Assembly (NCBI GenBank): GCA_025084515.1
Contig: JAJAGP010000763.1
Coordinates: 186,001 to 250,000, forward strand
From: Ancistrus triradiatus
Taxonomy: Eukaryota > Chordata > Actinopteri > Siluriformes > Loricariidae
DNA: 64,000 nt
Reading direction: 5' to 3'
The translations under genes were made by a program, and so were the position numbers. Numbering within the stretch: position 1 is the first letter of the stretch; the number at the start of each line of letters is the position of its first letter. Below, one piece after another: positions 61,791 to 62,459 of the stretch. The notes under the pieces are model-generated. The model had not been told where the DNA came from. It saw only the letters and a list, made by a program, of their open reading frames with translations, and searched no databases.

Positions 61791-62459
61791 AAGTCTCTAA
61801 CCGGCAGACAGTATGGTGATGCTGTCCTAGAAACCCCGGTGTCAGTGCATGTACCATCACCCATTGAGAGCCTTTGGACGACTAGAGCCGGACAGGACAG
61901 CTCACTGTCGAGCATGTTGGACGCATCCGAGGAATACATATTAAGGTTACAGGAAAGCAGCCCATGCATTGACCCCTTGCCCCTATCCTTCTCGCCCGGG
62001 GTGAAGCCGAAATCACCAGGACCATTGTGGAGAGCAGGTGTAGAGCAGCTAAGCTGCCAGGCTCGACTCCGCCCAGTCGCAACGCCGCTTCTCTCTGCCA
62101 GGGTCCCCAGCGTGCCGGTAATGGTGTATGTGGCGTTGACGGGTGTAAGGGGGGTGACGGGTGCATTCGAGGCAGCACCGGAACGGCGAGTGGAACCAGG
62201 GGTGAGCGTTAGGGCCGCCGTGTCTCGCTCAGCATCTCCTCTGCGCTTCTTGAGGAGGACATCGAGGTTGCATCGCAGCCCTGTATGGGGGCTGTCGTAG
62301 CTACTCGATTGCAGTTTGGGGATCTGGAAGGGCGAGTTAGGCTCATGATCACGACGCTGTATGGTCTGCAGTTTTCGGCAGATGCTGTCCACTGGGTTGT
62401 GCCGTCTTGGGGTCACGTCGATGTCCATGACGGGTGGTACAGGGAGAGGAAGCCTTGAT
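7101..62459 (-). CDS. irag2: Gene model: IRAG2/LRMP-like (KASH5-related) coiled-coil protein, 33 supported exons, 3' end incomplete
   Basis: This host gene spans nearly the whole window. Seen: 33 short open segments in order on one strand, nearly all with AG/GT borders and matching phase. Domain order is a Ser/Thr-rich N-terminus (exon 1), an EF-hand-like domain (exons 2-3), a KASH5-like coiled coil (exons 5-14), further coiled coil (15-16), an acidic linker (17-25), an IRAG/MRVI1-type coiled coil (26-29) and a basic Ser-rich tail (30-33). Known: IRAG1 and IRAG2/LRMP associate with IP3 receptors at the ER; zebrafish lrmp ('futile cycle') is needed for centrosome-nucleus attachment in the zygote; KASH5 links meiotic telomeres to dynein. 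Inferred: an ER or nuclear-envelope protein of the lrmp group. A KASH5-like paralogue is the alternative. Three junctions have phase conflicts (exons 1/2, 18/19, 29/30), and the C-terminal membrane segment was not found. Confidence 0.75.
7301..7390 (-). CDS. irag2: Exon 32: tail segment with SSSW-like motif
   Basis: 90 nt, phase 2 in and out. It encodes NLMEESWRRLPLKRYFSSGG then WAETDNPAL. It resembles the family tail (RRSSSWRIL...PRFISTYSWAD). The acceptor is gctttgcag and the donor CTTAG/GTAAGA. Confidence 0.77.
8060..8106 (-). CDS. irag2: Exon 31: tail segment
   Basis: 47 nt, phase 0 in and 2 out. It encodes MAKDTEAEKLSRHSP. The acceptor is cacagactaag and the donor CCCAG/GTAAGC. The intron to exon 30 is 87 nt. 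Confidence 0.75.
8194..8262 (-). CDS. irag2: Exon 30: basic tail segment
   Basis: 69 nt, phase 0. It encodes VAAQRVNMAASSRNGGGLSN then ADM. It resembles the RRVTIASLPRNIGNAG segment of the IRAG2 tail. The acceptor is ctttgttctgtag and the donor GACATG/GTGAGG. Confidence 0.75.
8455..8590 (+). repeat. Common teleost interspersed repeat K
   Basis: Contains AAAGTGGGAGGAAACCGCAG then AACCCCCACAGACATGGGCA and CATGCAGACTCCACAC. Related copies occur at 25,562, 44,030 and 47,092. I recognise it as a widespread fish repeat but not its class. Confidence 0.6.
8964..10478 (+). mobile_element. Tc1/mariner family A, copy A2, longest transposase of the family here
   Basis: TA precedes the terminus CAGTGGGGCAAAAAAGTATT. 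The transposase starts at 9,321 and is open for about 140 residues: MAKTKELWKDTRMKTVDLQQ, the paired-like helix-turn-helix, RKWKTYKTIYNLPRSGAP, and DLMNDLQRAGTKVTKATI. Frameshifts follow from about 9,720, and the catalytic half is split. The right terminus is truncated near 10,478. It lies in the intron between exons 29 and 30. Confidence 0.87.
10500..10955. repeat. Repeat J (palindromic-looking), split by poly-A and CA tract
   Basis: The left part (CATTCTCACTACTGGAGTGAC) is inverted relative to the right part (GTCACTGCAGTGCTGAGAAT), as in a hairpin-like fish repeat also seen at 55,065-55,765 and 60,585-61,175. A 20-nt A run (10,674-10,692) and a CA tract lie between. Confidence 0.5.
10791..10854. 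repeat. (CA)n microsatellite, 64 nt
   Basis: Uninterrupted CA dinucleotides inside repeat J, in the intron between exons 29 and 30. Confidence 0.97.
10996..11143 (-). CDS. irag2: Exon 29: IRAG coiled coil end
   Basis: About 148 nt. It encodes EARMGKAVEVMIQHVENLRR, TYTKEHAELLELRENQSHHK and RSFGSKPER. Family members share KAVEVMIQHVENL and YAKEHAEL. The preferred donor GAGAGGG/GTAATG leaves phase 1, while exon 30 needs phase 0. Either the donor is downstream or a small exon was missed in the intron holding Tc1 copy A2. Confidence 0.88.
11302..11436 (-). CDS. irag2: Exon 28: IRAG coiled coil
   Basis: 135 nt, phase 0. It encodes ALIPLCGEDNQAMEIIQRLQ, KNLDILIQSMTRVASRSEML and GAINQ. The segment IQSMTRVASRSEMLGAINQ is highly characteristic of IRAG proteins. 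The acceptor is ttccttcag and the donor AACCAG/GTATGC. Confidence 0.92.
11915..12350 (+). mobile_element. Tc1/mariner family F relic (3' transposase end)
   Basis: It starts ACAGTATACGGACAAAAATA, a decayed form of a terminus that usually reads TATGGACAAAAGTATTGGGAC. It keeps the 3' coding phrases GAGTTTGGTGTG (12,069) and CAGAGCCCTGACCTCAACCA (12,102), matching the usual SPDLNPIEH motif near the third catalytic residue. The middle is deleted. Confidence 0.65.
12786..14364 (+). mobile_element. Tc1/mariner family B, copy B1, near full length
   Basis: The termini CAGTGGTGTGAAAAAGTCTT and its inverse ending CACAGCACTG bound 1,579 bp. The transposase begins at 13,150 (MPRSKEIQEQLIKKVIEIYQ) and its stop follows NAW at 14,110. 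Key phrases are KGYKAISKALGLQ, then WTDETK-like (13,578) and PSQSPELNPIEMLWHDL (13,930). At least three frameshifts break it. It lies in the intron between exons 27 and 28. Confidence 0.88.
14943..15083 (-). CDS. irag2: Exon 27: IRAG/MRVI1 conserved coiled coil
   Basis: 141 nt, phase 0. It encodes AEFQRLSLSQRCDLLTLEKR, LRLEERSRILAEENVRKEVS and SCQGLLQ. The pattern LSL..RCD..TLEKRL..EER.R.LAEEN is the signature I know from IRAG1 and IRAG2/LRMP, and it is the strongest single evidence for the family call. The acceptor is gtttcctactag and the donor CTTCAG/GTGACT. Confidence 0.92.
15201..15228 (-). CDS. irag2: Exon 26: start of IRAG/MRVI1-type coiled coil
   Basis: 28 nt, phase 2 in and 0 out. 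It encodes LTQSEKEIE. The acceptor is ctgtgttcag and the donor ATCGAG/GTGAGT. Together with exon 27 it matches the IRAG family start of the conserved coiled coil (SQMTEEEVEAAF type). Confidence 0.82.
15319..15490. repeat. Short family-F-like MITE or fragment
   Basis: CACTACATGGTCAAAACTAACTGGACATCC resembles the TATATGGACAAAAGTATTGGGACA terminus of family F. No coding part remains and the right end is unclear. Confidence 0.35.
15636..15776 (-). repeat. tRNA-derived SINE (minus)
   Basis: The tail CATTTAGCAGATGCCCTTAT is at the left and the body ends CTTAACCACTAAGCCACCAC, the reverse of a SINE A box (GTGGCTTAGTGGTTAAG). AGTCATTTAGC occurs at both edges and may be the target duplication, although the left copy overlaps the SINE tail. 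Confidence 0.7.
15981..16515. mobile_element. hAT-like non-autonomous element H1
   Basis: It begins TCGGCCGATATGGATTTTTT and ends ATTGGTCTATCACTAAT, the same type of ends as the element near 62,920. The interior carries ATCGGCCGATGCCGATTG. No open frame of note. Confidence 0.55.
16516..17020. other. Intron sequence, nothing recognised
   Basis: Between the hAT-like element and the next DNA transposon. I see no exon or repeat I can name. Confidence 0.4.
17022..18050 (-). mobile_element. DNA transposon G1 ('AAAGTTGGGAC' ends)
   Basis: The ends read GGCGGGACGGTACGGAAAGG and CATACCGTCCCAGACTTTTC, inverted versions of the CAACCCCAAATCAGAAAAAGTTGGGAC terminus common in fish. The middle (GGTCCATCCCAGATGCCTCC near 17,500) is a decayed minus-strand transposase. 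The superfamily is uncertain, possibly Kolobok. Confidence 0.65.
18138..19577 (-). mobile_element. Tc1/mariner family C, copy C1, interrupted by an hAT-like element
   Basis: The minus strand carries LPRSGRPTKITPRARCVIAG, HVDEPEGYWKNVLWMDETKI and ELFGLKEKCYVWRK. The right end reads TTCACAAACTTTTAAGCACC to 19,577. The N-terminal helix-turn-helix part is deleted. A 465-bp element is inserted at the LPRSG codons (18,976-19,440). Confidence 0.85.
18976..19440. mobile_element. hAT-like non-autonomous element H2, nested in C1
   Basis: Ends TAGTGTTGCACCGATACAG and ATCGGTGCATCACTA are inverted repeats. Flanking 8-mers GTAACAAC and GTTACAAT look like a worn 8-bp target duplication. It splits transposon C1. 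Confidence 0.75.
19737..19764 (-). CDS. irag2: Exon 25: 28-nt linker exon
   Basis: The short exon gttttttaag-type acceptor/GTGATAATGCTG... to GATGG/GTGAGT encodes GDNAAVSDD. It is phase 1 in and 2 out, matching both neighbours exactly, which is the main support. Confidence 0.7.
19976..20039 (-). CDS. irag2: Exon 24: Ser/Asp linker
   Basis: 64 nt, phase 0 in and 1 out. It encodes ETPSSVDSQDSSDASVPTEK then D. The acceptor is tctcttcataag and the donor GGACG/GTAAGG. Confidence 0.76.
20424..22033 (-). mobile_element. Tc1/mariner family C, copy C2, 1,610 bp with TA on both sides
   Basis: Termini CAGTGGTGTTTGAAAGTTTG and the inverse at 22,033 are flanked by TA. The transposase starts at 21,665 and stays open for 179 residues: MARTKEISEGLRKRVFDAYQ, KGYKIISKEFGLHQSTVRQT and GRQTKITPRARR. 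At EGYW/TDETK about five residues (KNVLW in the sister copies) are missing just before the first catalytic Asp. Frameshifts follow near 21,130. It lies in the intron between exons 23 and 24. Confidence 0.9.
22234..23001. mobile_element. DNA element I1 with AGTGGTACCTCGG ends
   Basis: Left end AGTGGTACCTCGGTTCTCG and right end GAACCGAGGTGCCACT are inverted repeats, about 770 bp apart. The element is non-coding and holds a compound microsatellite. A partial copy lies at 27,045-27,204. Confidence 0.6.
22550..22619. repeat. Compound microsatellite (A)n(AAT)n(AAAT)n(ACAT)n
   Basis: A run of A passes into AAT, then AAAT, then ACAT units over 70 nt, inside element I1. Confidence 0.95.
23153..23286 (-). 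CDS. irag2: Exon 23: Ser/Thr-rich linker ending basic
   Basis: 134 nt, phase 1 in and 0 out. It encodes AVRSGETDTSLNAASSAEPT, RSSSQTKGAVSTSPKFRNRF and KKEL. The acceptor is cttatcag and the donor GAATTG/GTGAGC. The intron to exon 22 is only 94 nt. Confidence 0.8.
23381..23466 (-). CDS. irag2: Exon 22: acidic/Ala linker
   Basis: 86 nt, phase 2 in and 1 out. The acceptor gtgcgcacttag/GACCCC was chosen because the closer AG (cctgtag) gives a stop. It encodes TPLLPVAEEEESMAEASQKA then ATEAAGTA. The donor is ACAGCGG/GTATGA. Confidence 0.77.
23620..23666 (-). CDS. irag2: Exon 21: short Ser/Glu linker
   Basis: 47 nt, phase 0 in and 2 out. It encodes ELSQDRSSEVTTVSE. The acceptor is gccctcctgcag and the donor AGAGAG/GTAAGA. 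Confidence 0.75.
23667..24690. other. Intron between exons 20 and 21, left part, nothing recognised
   Basis: About 1 kb of AT-rich sequence before Tc1 copy A3. I see no splice-bounded exon and no repeat I can name. Confidence 0.4.
24690..25498 (-). mobile_element. Tc1/mariner family A, copy A3, 3' half lost
   Basis: The transposase starts at 25,133 on the minus strand (MTKTKELSKDTRKKIVDLHQ), keeps the helix-turn-helix and runs to the LLKP/ARLKFA region at the left edge. There the element stops, so the catalytic half is missing. The right terminus is present (CTTTTTTGCCCCACTTTG). Confidence 0.85.
25501..25561. repeat. (GT)n microsatellite, 61 nt
   Basis: Uninterrupted GT directly next to the end of Tc1 copy A3. 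Confidence 0.97.
25562..25690. repeat. Repeat K fragment
   Basis: TCCGCCCACACCCCAAAGAC and ATGCATTAGGTTAACTGATT are the inverse of the K repeat seen near 8,500 and 44,090. Confidence 0.55.
25795..25990 (+). repeat. tRNA-derived SINE or related repeat
   Basis: The head CCGGGCGCTACAGTGCCAAT then GACCGAGGTTTGCATCCTGC resembles a SINE with A and B boxes, followed by AAAATAAATAAATAA. The GTTTGCATCC part is B-box-like. Exact family unknown. Confidence 0.45.
25995..27040. other. Intron between exons 20 and 21, nothing recognised
   Basis: About 1 kb of AT-rich sequence with no exon or known element that I can see. Confidence 0.4.
27045..27204. mobile_element. Element I, partial copy
   Basis: The right end GACAAGAACCGAGGTACCAC mirrors the left end of element I1, and the interior (CCTTCTGGAAGGAATTAA, GGGGGGATTCTCTGGTGTCT) corresponds to I1 in inverse orientation. 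The other half is missing. Confidence 0.6.
27205..28690. other. Intron between exons 20 and 21, right part
   Basis: No gene seen. It holds a small AATAATAATAATTATTATTATTATT palindrome-like tract near 27,983-28,003 and otherwise unremarkable sequence. Confidence 0.4.
28695..28767 (-). CDS. irag2: Exon 20: basic/Gly linker
   Basis: 73 nt, phase 2 in and 0 out. It encodes SPHKAVVEKGPEGKGCMKGV then NHSQ. The acceptor is gttggcgtag and the donor TCGCAG/GTCAGT. Phase agrees with exon 19. Confidence 0.75.
29114..29231 (-). CDS. irag2: Exon 19: Pro/Ser/Asp-rich linker
   Basis: 118 nt, phase 1 in and 2 out. It encodes EPTPNPVDATHLSTDLAPPK then TSDVALAPSDYSEPILSE. The acceptor is ccacctccag and the donor GAAAG/GTAAGG. 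The other frames carry stops. It has the low-complexity composition of the neighbouring linker exons. Confidence 0.78.
30271..31371 (-). mobile_element. DNA transposon G2 (~1.1 kb, fullest copy)
   Basis: Ends ACAACCACCAATCAGAAAAA and TTTGATTTGGTGTTGTA are inverted repeats. The interior has the family's minus-strand transposase remnants (GATGGTCCATCCCAGATGCC near 30,810, CACTGAAATTCCTCCAGATT near 31,083). No intact frame. Confidence 0.75.
31372..32525. other. Intron between exons 18 and 19, nothing recognised
   Basis: AT-rich sequence with a short GGAA repeat near 32,344. No exon with clear splice borders seen, although one of 3n+1 nt is probably missing somewhere between 29,231 and 35,671. 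Confidence 0.4.
32530..32558. repeat. (CA)n microsatellite
   Basis: About 14 CA units. Confidence 0.95.
32837..34169 (-). mobile_element. Tc1/mariner family A, copy A4, rearranged, with AT tract
   Basis: TA-flanked termini CAGTGTGACAAAAAAGTATT and the inverse at 34,169. The C-terminal end of transposase (LEEICMEEWAKIPA) is at 33,120-33,180 and the helix-turn-helix at 33,290-33,600, with the catalytic middle deleted. A 79-nt AT tract replaces sequence near 33,754. A second, partial copy of the helix-turn-helix region lies at 33,849-33,905. Confidence 0.85.
33754..33845. repeat. (AT)n microsatellite passing into (ATCT)n
   Basis: About 39 AT units then three ATCT-type units inside Tc1 copy A4. 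Perfect AT of this length can extrude as a cruciform. Confidence 0.97.
34170..35670. other. Intron between exons 18 and 19, right part
   Basis: Apart from the doubtful 7-nt microexon at 34,304, I see no coding segment or known repeat. Confidence 0.4.
34304..34310 (-). CDS. irag2: Possible 7-nt microexon repairing the exon 18/19 phase
   Basis: The sequence ctatttgtgacag/GAGCGAG/GTACAT has both splice signals and the length needed (3n+1) to join exons 18 and 19, adding Glu-Arg. It is a guess based on phase only; many such strings occur by chance in a 6-kb intron. Confidence 0.2.
35671..35723 (-). CDS. irag2: Exon 18: short linker exon
   Basis: 53 nt, phase 1 in and 0 out. It encodes GAVFGDESVLQNYDGPLQ. 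The acceptor is ctctatttcag and the donor CTACAG/GTATCC. The next supported exon needs phase 1, so a small exon of 3n+1 nt is probably missing between them. Confidence 0.78.
35907..35927. repeat. (GT)n microsatellite, short
   Basis: About ten GT units. Confidence 0.95.
36423..36523. mobile_element. Tc1 family A, copy A5: single terminus of ~100 bp
   Basis: Only the right terminal region remains (TTGAAGTGTAGCTATGATGA to TTTTTTGCCCCACTG), followed by TA. The rest of the element is gone. Confidence 0.85.
36645..36795 (-). repeat. tRNA-derived SINE (minus)
   Basis: The tail GCATTTAGCAGACTCCCTTA is at the left. GGGCCTTACTTAAGG and GGACTTGAACCCCCGAGTCC (inverse B box) lie toward the right. Same family as the copy at 60,774. 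Confidence 0.65.
36870..37298 (-). mobile_element. DNA transposon G3, truncated
   Basis: The right end CATACCATCCCAACTGTTTC then TGACTTGGGGTTG matches the G family terminus. The left part (TCCATTCCTGCATTTCAGAC) suggests an inverted, shortened copy. Confidence 0.6.
37325..37455 (+). mobile_element. Possible Tc1 family F scrap
   Basis: GATGTGGAAGAACTTGGCTG followed by ACATCTTTGGGATAAACC resembles the 3' coding part of family F. The match is diverged. Confidence 0.4.
37829..38108 (-). CDS. irag2: Exon 17: acidic linker
   Basis: 280 nt, phase 0 in and 1 out. It begins AVDDLDDLSPEWDKVYPLLD and continues Glu/Asp/Pro-rich to ESITDPESR. The donor is CACGCG/GTGAGA. The composition suggests a disordered acidic linker between the two coiled-coil halves. 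Confidence 0.83.
38423..38534 (-). CDS. irag2: Exon 16: end of second coiled coil
   Basis: 112 nt, phase 2 in and 0 out. It encodes VQEQEVQKQQLCDELDQLKT then RQNSKESSSPTADNTHQ. The acceptor is ggtatgtag and the donor CATCAG/GTACTT. The Gln/Glu heptads end in a Ser-rich turn. Confidence 0.88.
38548..38577. repeat. (CA)/(CACG) microsatellite
   Basis: CACACACGCACACGCACACGCACACACAC, 13 nt upstream of the exon 16 acceptor. Confidence 0.9.
38724..38875 (-). CDS. irag2: Exon 15: coiled coil, strongly charged
   Basis: 152 nt, phase 0 in and 2 out. It encodes GLQVHLEQRRSEWTQSLEQL, KQYTESLEKELVKMASNMRR and SRTEILHLSV. The acceptor is ttggggttacag and the donor GTCAG/GTGAGT. It is much more GC-rich than the flanking introns, which fits constrained coding sequence. 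Confidence 0.9.
39106..40674 (-). mobile_element. Tc1/mariner family B, copy B2, TA flanked
   Basis: Termini CAGTGGTGTGAAAAAGTGTT and the inverse at 40,674, with TA at both edges. The minus strand keeps the start near 40,304 (MPRSKEIQEQL region), GLQRTTVRAIIHTWRRHGTV, LPRSGRPTKITP, WTDETKVDLFGR (about 39,850) and MLWHDLKKAVHAGKPSNVAE (39,470). Several frameshifts. Intron between exons 14 and 15. Confidence 0.88.
41257..41274 (-). CDS. irag2: Exon 14: candidate 18-nt microexon
   Basis: The sequence cttatttttag/ATCCAGACCCTGCACATG/GTAGGC gives a phase-0 microexon coding IQTLHM, which would join exons 13 and 15 without breaking frame. It keeps the helical register. Exons 13 and 15 are also in frame without it, so it may be alternative or spurious. 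Confidence 0.5.
41729..41759. repeat. (CA)n microsatellite
   Basis: About 15 CA units. Confidence 0.95.
41886..43751. mobile_element. hAT-like non-autonomous element H3 with perfect 8-bp target duplication, split by Tc1 copy A6
   Basis: Ends TAGCGATGCACCGATATC and ATCATGCATCACTA are inverted repeats. GTTCTTAG lies on both sides (41,878-41,885 and 43,752-43,759), a perfect 8-bp duplication as expected for hAT insertion. Without the inserted Tc1 the element is about 560 bp. No transposase frame. Confidence 0.85.
42418..43721 (+). mobile_element. Tc1/mariner family A, copy A6, inside H3
   Basis: TA flanks CAGTGGGGAATAAAAGTATT at the left and the inverse at 43,721. The transposase starts at 42,779 (MAKTKELSKDTRKKIVD) and then jumps to CAPLLKPVHVQARLKFAREH, so the whole helix-turn-helix and linker are deleted. 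The catalytic half (MDDPEEDWENI on) is present with frameshifts. Confidence 0.9.
43760..44879. other. Intron between exons 13 and 14, left part; holds repeat K at 44,030-44,235
   Basis: The K repeat includes GAGTGTGGGAGGAACCCGGA, GACAAGGGGAGAACATGCAA and GATCGAACTCAGGACCTTCT. The rest shows no gene. Confidence 0.5.
44880..44981 (-). CDS. irag2: Exon 13: helical segment
   Basis: A 102-nt phase-0 exon encodes RREFEEDSHAILTVLRGCRK then DEQDSHINTDLKIQ, between acceptor ttgttttag and donor ATCCAG/GTGAAA. Confidence 0.85.
45182..45541. mobile_element. Short G-family element (G4, ~360 bp)
   Basis: Ends GCTACAACCCCAAATCAGAA and CATCTGATTTGGGGTTTTTA are inverted repeats around a shortened interior without coding capacity, as in a MITE derived from family G. 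Confidence 0.75.
45770..45904 (-). CDS. irag2: Exon 12: helical segment DETLDREVLFLLQGPTPEQ
   Basis: A 135-nt phase-0 exon. Phase selects the acceptor gtgtgtgtag/GGGGCAG, which lies directly behind a short GT run, rather than the AG 8 nt later. It encodes GAEHFSSICMASPLDETLDR, then EVLFLLQGPTPEQMSLEF and RILLNKL. The donor is AAACTG/GTAACA. Confidence 0.86.
46160..46432. mobile_element. Tc1 family A, copy A7: 273-bp MITE-like derivative
   Basis: TA-flanked, with both termini (CAGTGGGGCAAACAGTATTT and TACATTCTTGCCCCACTG) but almost no transposase. The left subterminal region joins directly to GTTCAACTCAATACTTTGTA at the extreme 3' end. Confidence 0.88.
46435..47230. other. Intron between exons 11 and 12, remainder
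   Basis: A K-repeat fragment sits at 47,092-47,190 (GGACTGTGGGAGGAAGCTGG). Otherwise no gene or nameable element. Confidence 0.4.
47231..47327 (-). CDS. irag2: Exon 11: Ser-rich segment after the first coiled coil
   Basis: 97 nt, phase 2 in and 0 out. It encodes PGLSLSVAYRLNQTSSGSLE then TELALAQQNPLE. The acceptor is gtctctgtgtgcag and the donor CTCGAG/GTTTGT. Confidence 0.85.
47719..47783 (-). CDS. irag2: Exon 10: coiled coil
   Basis: A 65-nt exon (acceptor catcttgacag, donor GGCCAT/GTAAGA) encodes LLRAEKSKLESQLQLLQPDM and leaves phase 2. The intron before it is only 83 nt. Confidence 0.85.
47867..47926 (-). CDS. irag2: Exon 9: coiled coil
   Basis: A 60-nt phase-0 exon encodes KSRQIEELKAAVVEYSSVME, between acceptor ccttttcag and donor ATGGAA/GTAAGG. 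Confidence 0.86.
48359..49257 (+). mobile_element. Tc1/mariner family A, copy A8, catalytic part deleted
   Basis: TA precedes the left end (48,357-48,358) and follows the right end (49,258-49,259). The transposase starts at 48,727 (MAKTKELSKDTRKIIVDLQQ), keeps the helix-turn-helix to about 48,975, then jumps to TYRNV-like sequence at the 3' end. The DDE catalytic part is gone. Confidence 0.88.
49596..49673 (-). CDS. irag2: Exon 8: coiled coil
   Basis: A 78-nt phase-0 exon encodes NTKASVEMDELQKKIRTLYE then LNADLQ. The acceptor is acgataataag and the donor CTGCAG/GTGAGC. The heptad spacing of Leu, Ile and Val is kept. Confidence 0.87.
49680..50185. other. Intron between exons 7 and 8, nothing recognised
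   Basis: About 500 bp before Tc1 copy B3. I see no exon or known repeat. Confidence 0.4.
50186..51695 (-). mobile_element. Tc1/mariner family B, copy B3, TA flanked
   Basis: Termini CAGTGCTGTGAAAAAGTCTT and the inverse at 51,695 with TA on both sides. The minus strand reads LPRSGQPTKIIPRAQRRLTK, LHGRVPRPKPLLSNKNIKAR, DFWKNIQWTDETKVELFGR (50,945-51,000) and further C-terminal pieces, with frameshifts and a deleted N-terminus near 51,330. Confidence 0.88.
51852..51902 (-). CDS. irag2: Exon 7: coiled coil
   Basis: A 51-nt symmetric phase-0 exon encodes ERENQTLVMKIASLQDE between acceptor tcctttccacag-type sequence and donor GATGAG/GTATGG. A family-B Tc1 copy ends about 150 bp away in the next intron. 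Confidence 0.85.
52182..52299 (-). CDS. irag2: Exon 6: coiled coil
   Basis: Acceptor ttcctgcag and donor CAGATG/GTGAGA, 118 nt, phase 2 in and 0 out. The product GQQLLQKERMLKEEVEEMKL followed by SLSSSEEIKARATAQSKQM continues the heptad pattern. Confidence 0.87.
52636..52792 (-). CDS. irag2: Exon 5: first coiled-coil segment (KASH5-like)
   Basis: Phase continuity selects the acceptor ccacagag/AAACG over the overlapping ccacag. The product reads ETSDLVFCVADLQFNNQKLQ, then EEVRKMKKAMEAMEETNQKL and IEENEELMTQAK, with clear heptads. It aligns with the start of the KASH5 coiled coil (SSLEDLELSNRRL in human). The donor is CAAAAAT/GTACCTG. Confidence 0.87.
53258..54516 (-). mobile_element. Tc1/mariner family C, copy C3
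   Basis: Left terminus CAGTGCTACTTAAAAGTTTG preceded by TA. The right terminus is cut after CTTCTAAAGGGTTTCACATC. The minus strand keeps LTLANVNVHESTIRRTLNNN, KNVLWTDETKIELFWLKRK and LLPLPRSGRPTKIHSKS, with frameshifts. The section after the first catalytic Asp is shortened (53,480-53,620). Intron between exons 4 and 5. Confidence 0.87.
54838..54880. repeat. SINE tail fragment
   Basis: ATTACATTTACAGCATTTAG then CAGACATTA is the inverse 3' tail of the tRNA-derived SINE. The rest is absent. Confidence 0.4.
55065..55765. repeat. Repeat J arms flanking an unclassified element
   Basis: TTTTAGTTCTACAATTACAG at 55,072 and its inverse-like partner AACTAGAACTACAAAGTGCA near 55,670 are the two arms of repeat J. 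Between them lies an element with TTGTTCGAGGTCGGAATCAA and ATTCAAACGGATCATTCAAT, which I cannot place. Confidence 0.45.
55968..56026 (-). CDS. irag2: Exon 4: short linker
   Basis: This 59-nt exon (acceptor cttctctcag, donor CTATCAG/GTAACG) is phase 2 in and phase 1 out. It encodes NDAKEDLTQESIKLPDSLS, the linker between the EF-hand-like domain and the coiled coil. Support comes from phase continuity with exons 3 and 5. Confidence 0.8.
56340..56790 (-). mobile_element. Tc1/mariner family D relic with repeat J scrap
   Basis: GAAACAAGGAGGTGG (J-like) is followed by AACACTCCTCAGAGACCTTG and TTGCTGCAGATTTGTTGGCT, a minus-strand family D transposase end, then its subterminal part to TGCCATGTGATTGGCTGATTAG and the end GGCCTACCTGTTAGTGGCC. 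The middle is deleted. Confidence 0.6.
56795..56827. repeat. (CA)n microsatellite
   Basis: About 16 CA units next to the end of the family D relic. Confidence 0.95.
57410..58401 (+). mobile_element. Tc1/mariner family A, copy A9, N-terminal part deleted
   Basis: TA-flanked termini CAGTGGGGCAAAACGTATTT and the inverse at 58,401. The left subterminal region jumps at about 57,686 straight into the catalytic part (AAGCATGGGGGTGGAAACAT), so the helix-turn-helix is lost. This is the mirror image of the deletion in A8. Confidence 0.88.
58405..59010. other. Intron between exons 3 and 4, right part
   Basis: GC-balanced sequence without a recognised repeat or exon. Part (58,545-58,960) may be a worn transposon, but I cannot assign it. 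Confidence 0.35.
59017..59197 (-). CDS. irag2: Exon 3: EF-hand-like domain core
   Basis: Acceptor gatttgcag and donor CAGGC/GTATGT enclose 181 nt, phase 1 in and phase 2 out. The product runs KVYVSHIVDYLRHTT, then a loop, ELCNMLDPEHKDISIDLDTY and HAIMKEWIEDCRSQ. This matches the KASH5-type EF-hand-like fold (LDP...DLDTF...M.DWI). Canonical calcium ligands are mostly missing, so calcium binding is doubtful. Confidence 0.88.
59740..60420 (+). mobile_element. Tc1/mariner family D relic
   Basis: The plus strand holds diverged transposase phrases: AGAACAGAAAGCTGAGGCTG (60,025), TCTGACGAATCTCGGTTTCTGCTG (60,099-60,122, the 'SDESRFLL' first-catalytic region) and TCCTCAACATGATACGCC (60,339). Frameshifts throughout. 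Intron between exons 2 and 3. Confidence 0.65.
60585..61175. repeat. Repeat J, long copy, with a SINE inserted
   Basis: Arms GACCCCCACAGAATGGGCAT (60,705) and GCAGCACTGCTGTGTCTGAT (61,067) with CCACCACTGCAGTGCCCAGA near 61,120 match the J repeat at 10,860. The SINE at 60,774 splits it. Confidence 0.6.
60774..60942 (+). repeat. tRNA-derived SINE with 10-bp target duplication
   Basis: Body TGGTAGCCTAGCGGATAAGG (A box) ... GTAAGTCGCTCTGAATAAGG ... CTGCTAAATGCTGTAAATGTA. TGCTGGACTG occurs at 60,764-60,773 and again at 60,943-60,952, a clear insertion duplication. It is not a functional tRNA gene. Confidence 0.82.
61230..61345 (+). repeat. SINE-like fragment
   Basis: CCAGAAGTCCCAGCATTGTC then TGCCACTGTTGGGCCGTTGA and GCAAGAACC match the middle of the SINE at 60,774. 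Confidence 0.5.
61614..61724 (-). CDS. irag2: Exon 2: start of EF-hand-like domain
   Basis: The segment reads EFKKESMAEVSLICEEDLL then DTIFQACDTQSRG, ending at donor GCAGAG/GTGCTG in phase 1. It resembles the KASH5 N-terminal helix (EACDPQRTG in human). The acceptor tgctctgttag is directly preceded by a (GT)n tract. An internal ATG (MAEVS) just before the domain could act as an alternative start. The exact 5' border is uncertain because of the phase conflict with exon 1. Confidence 0.8.
61725..61801 (-). other. irag2: Intron 1, 77 nt, mostly (GT)n
   Basis: Between donor GTTAGAGACTTG and acceptor CTCTGTTAG the sense strand is about 54 nt of uninterrupted GT. This leaves little room for a branch point. 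Length change in this microsatellite would change the intron itself. Confidence 0.6.
61734..61787. repeat. (CA)n microsatellite forming most of intron 1
   Basis: 54 nt of uninterrupted CA on the plus strand (GT on the sense strand of the host gene), between exons 1 and 2. Confidence 0.97.
61802..62459 (-). CDS. irag2: Exon 1: 5' UTR end and N-terminal Ser/Thr-rich region (209 codons)
   Basis: An acceptor (cctcgctgcag) precedes 31 nt of leader and the start codon at 62,428 (MDIDVTPRRHNPVDSICRKL). An upstream in-frame ATG at 62,506 lies in the putative intron, so I chose the internal ATG. The segment is rich in Ser, Thr, Pro and Gly and contains a conserved-looking stretch VDSICRKLQTIQRRD followed by FQIPKLQSSSYDSP. 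The rest looks disordered. The donor CTGCCG/GTTAGA leaves phase 0, which conflicts with the nearest acceptor of exon 2. Either the donor is TACT/GTCTGC or exon 2 starts later, at AAAGAG. Confidence 0.75.
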
